6,684 nt of DNA, taken from a bacterium (GTDB taxonomy: Bacteria; Patescibacteriota; Gracilibacteria; UBA1369; GCA-2718715). The stretch covers positions 1-6,684 of the forward strand of contig JAUHYY010000059.1 of NCBI GenBank assembly GCA_030426295.1, given 5' to 3'. The notes under the pieces are model-generated. The model was not told the origin of the DNA, ran no database searches, and worked only from the letters and a program-made list of their open reading frames with translations. This document shows positions 4,341 through 6,684 of the stretch, one piece after another. The translations under genes and the position numbers were made by a program. Each line of letters starts with the position of its first letter. Positions within the stretch are counted from its first letter, which is position 1.

Positions 4341-4998
4341 AGAAACATATAATATAGACCGGAAAACCGCAGCCAGACTACTAAATGTCTCTGTTAGAAC
4401 TATTGATAGATACCTGTCTTCAGGTAAATTAGCATCAATAAAGAACAATGGGCGTGTTTGGGTTTCTAAAGCAGATATCCTTAGTTTATCACACCGACAA
4501 ACATTCGACATGACAGACATGACAAGACAACATCGACACGTAGACAATATAGCTGACATTGATGTCGACACCGTCATACATGAGCCTGAAATCATTGTTA
4601 AGAAGCAAGAAACTACTCGAGATAACACTTATAAAGAACTGTATGCGAATGCAAAAGAAGAACTAGAAGACAAACAAAAGCAACTAGATCAAGCTACATA
4701 CAGAATAGGGCAGTTAGAAGCACAGATTGAAACAATGGTTCCAATGCTTGAATTTAAGAAACAACAACAGCTATTAGCTGAAAATGCAGATCAATATATG
4801 AAGGCAATCCAGCAAGAAGAAGAAAAAAGAAAAGAACTGGCAAGACAATTGATAGGGGAGATTGAGAAGAAAAAAGAATTAATTACCGAAAAAGAAAAAG
4901 AGATAGAAAATGAAAGATTGAACAAATCAATCTTTGCTGTGATCTTGTTTGTAATTCTTTGTATGCAGCCTGTACTTTGGATGCTGCTGAAAGCTTAA
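4336..4998 (+). CDS. Membrane-anchored helix-turn-helix coiled-coil protein, putative DNA tether or regulator
   Basis: The 220-residue product has three parts. Residues 4-52 form a MerR/excisionase-like helix-turn-helix: TAARLLNVSVRTIDRYLSSG supplies the two helices and NNGRVWVSKADIL the wing. Residues 53-80 are a polar Asp/Thr/His-rich linker. Residues about 95-195 are a charged coiled coil rich in Glu, Lys and Gln. Residues 199-217 (IFAVILFVILCMQPVLWML) form one membrane helix, followed by only LKA, so the DNA-binding end stays in the cytoplasm. I know no named family with exactly this build. RacA of Bacillus and plasmid pSK1 Par share the helix-turn-helix plus coiled-coil plan, and RacA acts at the membrane. 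Dense GACA/TGTC arrays lie before and inside the gene, and I infer they are its binding sites. The start is ATG 4336 without a Shine-Dalgarno site. Only 13 bases, with no terminator, separate it from convergent guaA. Confidence 0.9.
   Translation: MSETYNIDRKTAARLLNVSVRTIDRYLSSGKLASIKNNGRVWVSKADILSLSHRQTFDMTDMTRQHRHVDNIADIDVDTVIHEPEIIVKKQETTRDNTYKELYANAKEELEDKQKQLDQATYRIGQLEAQIETMVPMLEFKKQQQLLAENADQYMKAIQQEEEKRKELARQLIGEIEKKKELITEKEKEIENERLNKSIFAVILFVILCMQPVLWMLLKA
4496..4570. repeat. GACA half-site array inside the gene, block C
   Basis: Eleven half-sites fall in 75 coding bases. GACA begins at 4496, 4507, 4512, 4516, 4521, 4526, 4535, 4543, 4555 and 4567; TGTC begins at 4563. GACATGACA is repeated exactly in tandem (4507-4515 and 4516-4524), and TGTCGACA (4563-4570) is a palindrome. 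Nearly all copies point the same way, unlike the mixed arrays upstream. The block encodes residues 54-79, the linker between the DNA-binding domain and the coiled coil, where the protein sequence is probably free to vary. That fits selection on the DNA itself. Confidence 0.75.
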
Positions 4999-5011
4999 AT
5001 TTTGCACCTAT

Positions 5012-6684
5012 TTACTCCCATTCAATTGTTCCAGGGGGTTTATTCGTTAAGTCGTAGAAAATCGCTGAAATCGGCAAATTTTGAGCCTCAACTTCTTGGA
5101 TGAATTGTTGAACTAGTTCGATTGGAAGAGGGTAGACATCTGCAGTCATTGCTTCACGAGAACTTATAGGTCTAAGCACTATTGATTCACCAGGTGAGTG
5201 TGCTTCATGAACTGGTAAAAGTACTACTGGCGACTGCCAAATTTTTTCGTAGTGACCAGATTCTTTTAATATTTTTGTGAAAATTGCGTCTGCTTTTTGA
5301 AGTAGTTCAGTTCTTTCTGGAGTTAGGTATTGGCTAGTAACTGTTTCGAAGTCTGTTGATTCCTTTGGTTTAAACTGGAAAATCACTCGGTTAATTGTTC
5401 TAAACTTGTTTGTAAGAGCAGTTGAAACTTCAGCTAGTTTTTCGTAGCCTGGCCATTCACCGTGAACAGCAAGAGGGTATCGATAAGTTCGCCCGTCACC
5501 TTGTACACCTACACTTTTAATTGGAAGGATTTCACCTGATAACCCGTGATTACTCAAATACTCGTTTATGGCTTCTAGTTCAGAGTTGTCCGGCTCGATA
5601 GAGTCGTGTGTACAGAGAATTCTTACAGCTAAACCTGGTCCTGGGAAAGGGTGTCTTTGAACCATTTCGTCTGGGAGTCCAAGTAGTTGACCAAGCTTAC
5701 GAACTTCATCTTTGTATAGGTCTTTGATTGGTTCGATTATTTTACCTTGTTCCATTAGGTCTTGGATTCTTTGAACTCTATTGTGGTGAGTTTTGATCTT
5801 GTCTGCATGCTTTGTTCCACCACTTTCGATTGTGTCTGGGTAGATAGTTCCTTGACCAAGTAACCATTCATCAGGGTTTAGATTCAGGTGGTCAGAGACT
5901 TTTGCTTGAATGTCTAAGAATAGGTCTCCGATTGTTTTTCTTTTTGATTCTGGTTCGAATTTTCCTTCTAGAGCAGTAAAGTATTCTTCTGCTCCTGAGT
6001 AGACATGTAAGTCGTCAATGCCGATGCCTCGTAGGGCTCCTGAAACCTCTTCTACTTCGTTTTGTCTCATGAATCCAGTGTCTACAAACATTCCGTATAC
6101 TCGCTCTTTACCGAGAGCTTTTTCAAGTAAGGCGAATGCTACTGTTGAGTCGACACCACCTGAAACAAGTAGGAATACTTTTTGATCACCTGCTTCTGCT
6201 TGGATTTGTTTAGTTTTTTCTTCTAAGAAGTCTTCTAGATTCCAGTCAAAGCTAACAGAACATACATTTAAGAAGTTTTTGAGCATCTCACGACCTTTTA
6301 CAGTGTGTACAACTTCTAAGTGGAATTGGATTGAATAAAAGTTTCGTGAAGGGTCTCCAATAACTGCATATTCGCAATCTTCTGAGCTTGCGTAGGCTTG
6401 GAATCCTTCTGGTAACTCGGTGATACTATCTCTGTGGCTCATCCATACTTGAGTTTCTTCTCCAATTTCGAATCCTGCGAGTAGGCCATGGTTATCTACA
6501 ACTTTGATGTCTGCCTTACCATATTCACCGATATCAGCTGTTTCGACTTTACCGCCTAATTTGTGAGTCATTAATTGGTGGCCATAACAGATACCTAAAA
6601 CTGGTATACCAAGATTGAATACTTCATCGTCTACTTGAGGAGATTCTGGATCATAAACAGAGTTTGGCCCTCCACTAAGGATAA
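5012..6684 (-). CDS. guaA: GMP synthase, glutamine-hydrolysing (GuaA), 5' end outside the window
   Basis: GuaA makes GMP from XMP, ATP and glutamine in the cytoplasm, the last step of guanine nucleotide synthesis. The open frame extends past the ATG at 6571 to the window edge, giving 556 visible residues. The amidotransferase domain shows its nucleophile in GICYGHQL (Cys at visible residue 32, codon 6589-6587) and the His/Glu pair in FHLEV (about 121 and 123). The ATP pyrophosphatase domain has the SGGVDS loop (about 174-179) and LLGQGTIYPDTIES. The C-terminal dimerisation domain ends in KPPGTIEWE. From the catalytic Cys to the end there are 525 residues, against about 440 in E. coli; the extra length lies after RHPFPGPGLAVRI, where the sequence resembles the long human-type enzyme. 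ATG 6571 is internal (it follows GHQL) and is not the start. Confidence 0.97.
   Translation of the reverse strand, partial: ILSGGPNSVYDPESPQVDDEVFNLGIPVLGICYGHQLMTHKLGGKVETADIGEYGKADIKVVDNHGLLAGFEIGEETQVWMSHRDSITELPEGFQAYASSEDCEYAVIGDPSRNFYSIQFHLEVVHTVKGREMLKNFLNVCSVSFDWNLEDFLEEKTKQIQAEAGDQKVFLLVSGGVDSTVAFALLEKALGKERVYGMFVDTGFMRQNEVEEVSGALRGIGIDDLHVYSGAEEYFTALEGKFEPESKRKTIGDLFLDIQAKVSDHLNLNPDEWLLGQGTIYPDTIESGGTKHADKIKTHHNRVQRIQDLMEQGKIIEPIKDLYKDEVRKLGQLLGLPDEMVQRHPFPGPGLAVRILCTHDSIEPDNSELEAINEYLSNHGLSGEILPIKSVGVQGDGRTYRYPLAVHGEWPGYEKLAEVSTALTNKFRTINRVIFQFKPKESTDFETVTSQYLTPERTELLQKADAIFTKILKESGHYEKIWQSPVVLLPVHEAHSPGESIVLRPISSREAMTADVYPLPIELVQQFIQEVEAQNLPISAIFYDLTNKPPGTIEWE

Noticed and set aside
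4308..4628. Minus-strand ORF of 106 codons over the helix-turn-helix gene
   Set aside because: It is a shadow of the plus-strand gene; its repeated Met/Ser/Cys pattern comes from the GACA array read backwards.
6569..6571. ATG 6571 as the start of guaA
   Set aside because: The frame continues upstream through the catalytic GICYGHQL motif to the window edge, so this Met is internal.

Overview
The window looks like chromosomal DNA from a small-genome bacterium of the Patescibacteria (CPR) type, possibly Saccharibacteria. The support is indirect: AT-rich sequence, compact gene packing, starts without clear Shine-Dalgarno sites, and a short two-helix TrbC/VirB2-like pilin of the kind common in CPR genomes. 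Three genes look like normal core genes: murB (peptidoglycan synthesis), ybeY (16S rRNA maturation) and guaA (GMP synthesis). Two genes end in TGA, which argues for the standard bacterial code rather than the UGA=Gly code of Gracilibacteria/SR1. The lineage call is inference.

Layout. Positions 1-453 (minus) hold a 45-codon ORF and the start of an unrecognised acidic protein that runs off the left edge. A short divergent control region (454-567) has a good promoter on each strand and two TGTTAACA palindromes. It leads rightward to tRNA-Lys(UUU), which ends in a clear terminator, and then to a two-domain PRC-barrel protein. Convergent to that, and reading leftward from about 4000 to 1249, are ybeY, tRNA-Pro(UGG), an unrecognised 242-residue protein, murB (overlapping it by 8 bases) and the pilin-like gene. 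The right edge holds guaA (minus), whose first part lies outside the window.

The unusual part is 4169-4998. A rightward gene encodes an N-terminal MerR/excisionase-like helix-turn-helix, a long coiled coil and one C-terminal membrane helix, so it looks like a membrane-tethered DNA-binding protein. The DNA in front of it is packed with GACA/TGTC half-sites: 20 in 172 bases, many about one helical turn apart and arranged as overlapping palindromes. A second dense cluster (11 in 75 bases) lies inside the gene, in the linker between the helix-turn-helix and the coiled coil. I infer that the protein binds these arrays. It could be a one-protein, ATPase-free DNA anchoring or segregation system, similar in layout to plasmid pSK1 Par or Bacillus RacA, or an autoregulated membrane-bound regulator.

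Other points: guaA has the long C-terminal domain seen in human-type GMP synthetase; both tRNA genes and ybeY have promoter-like sequences with the same TTGCAA -35 element; and the 242-residue gene has an inverted repeat over its probable -10 box.
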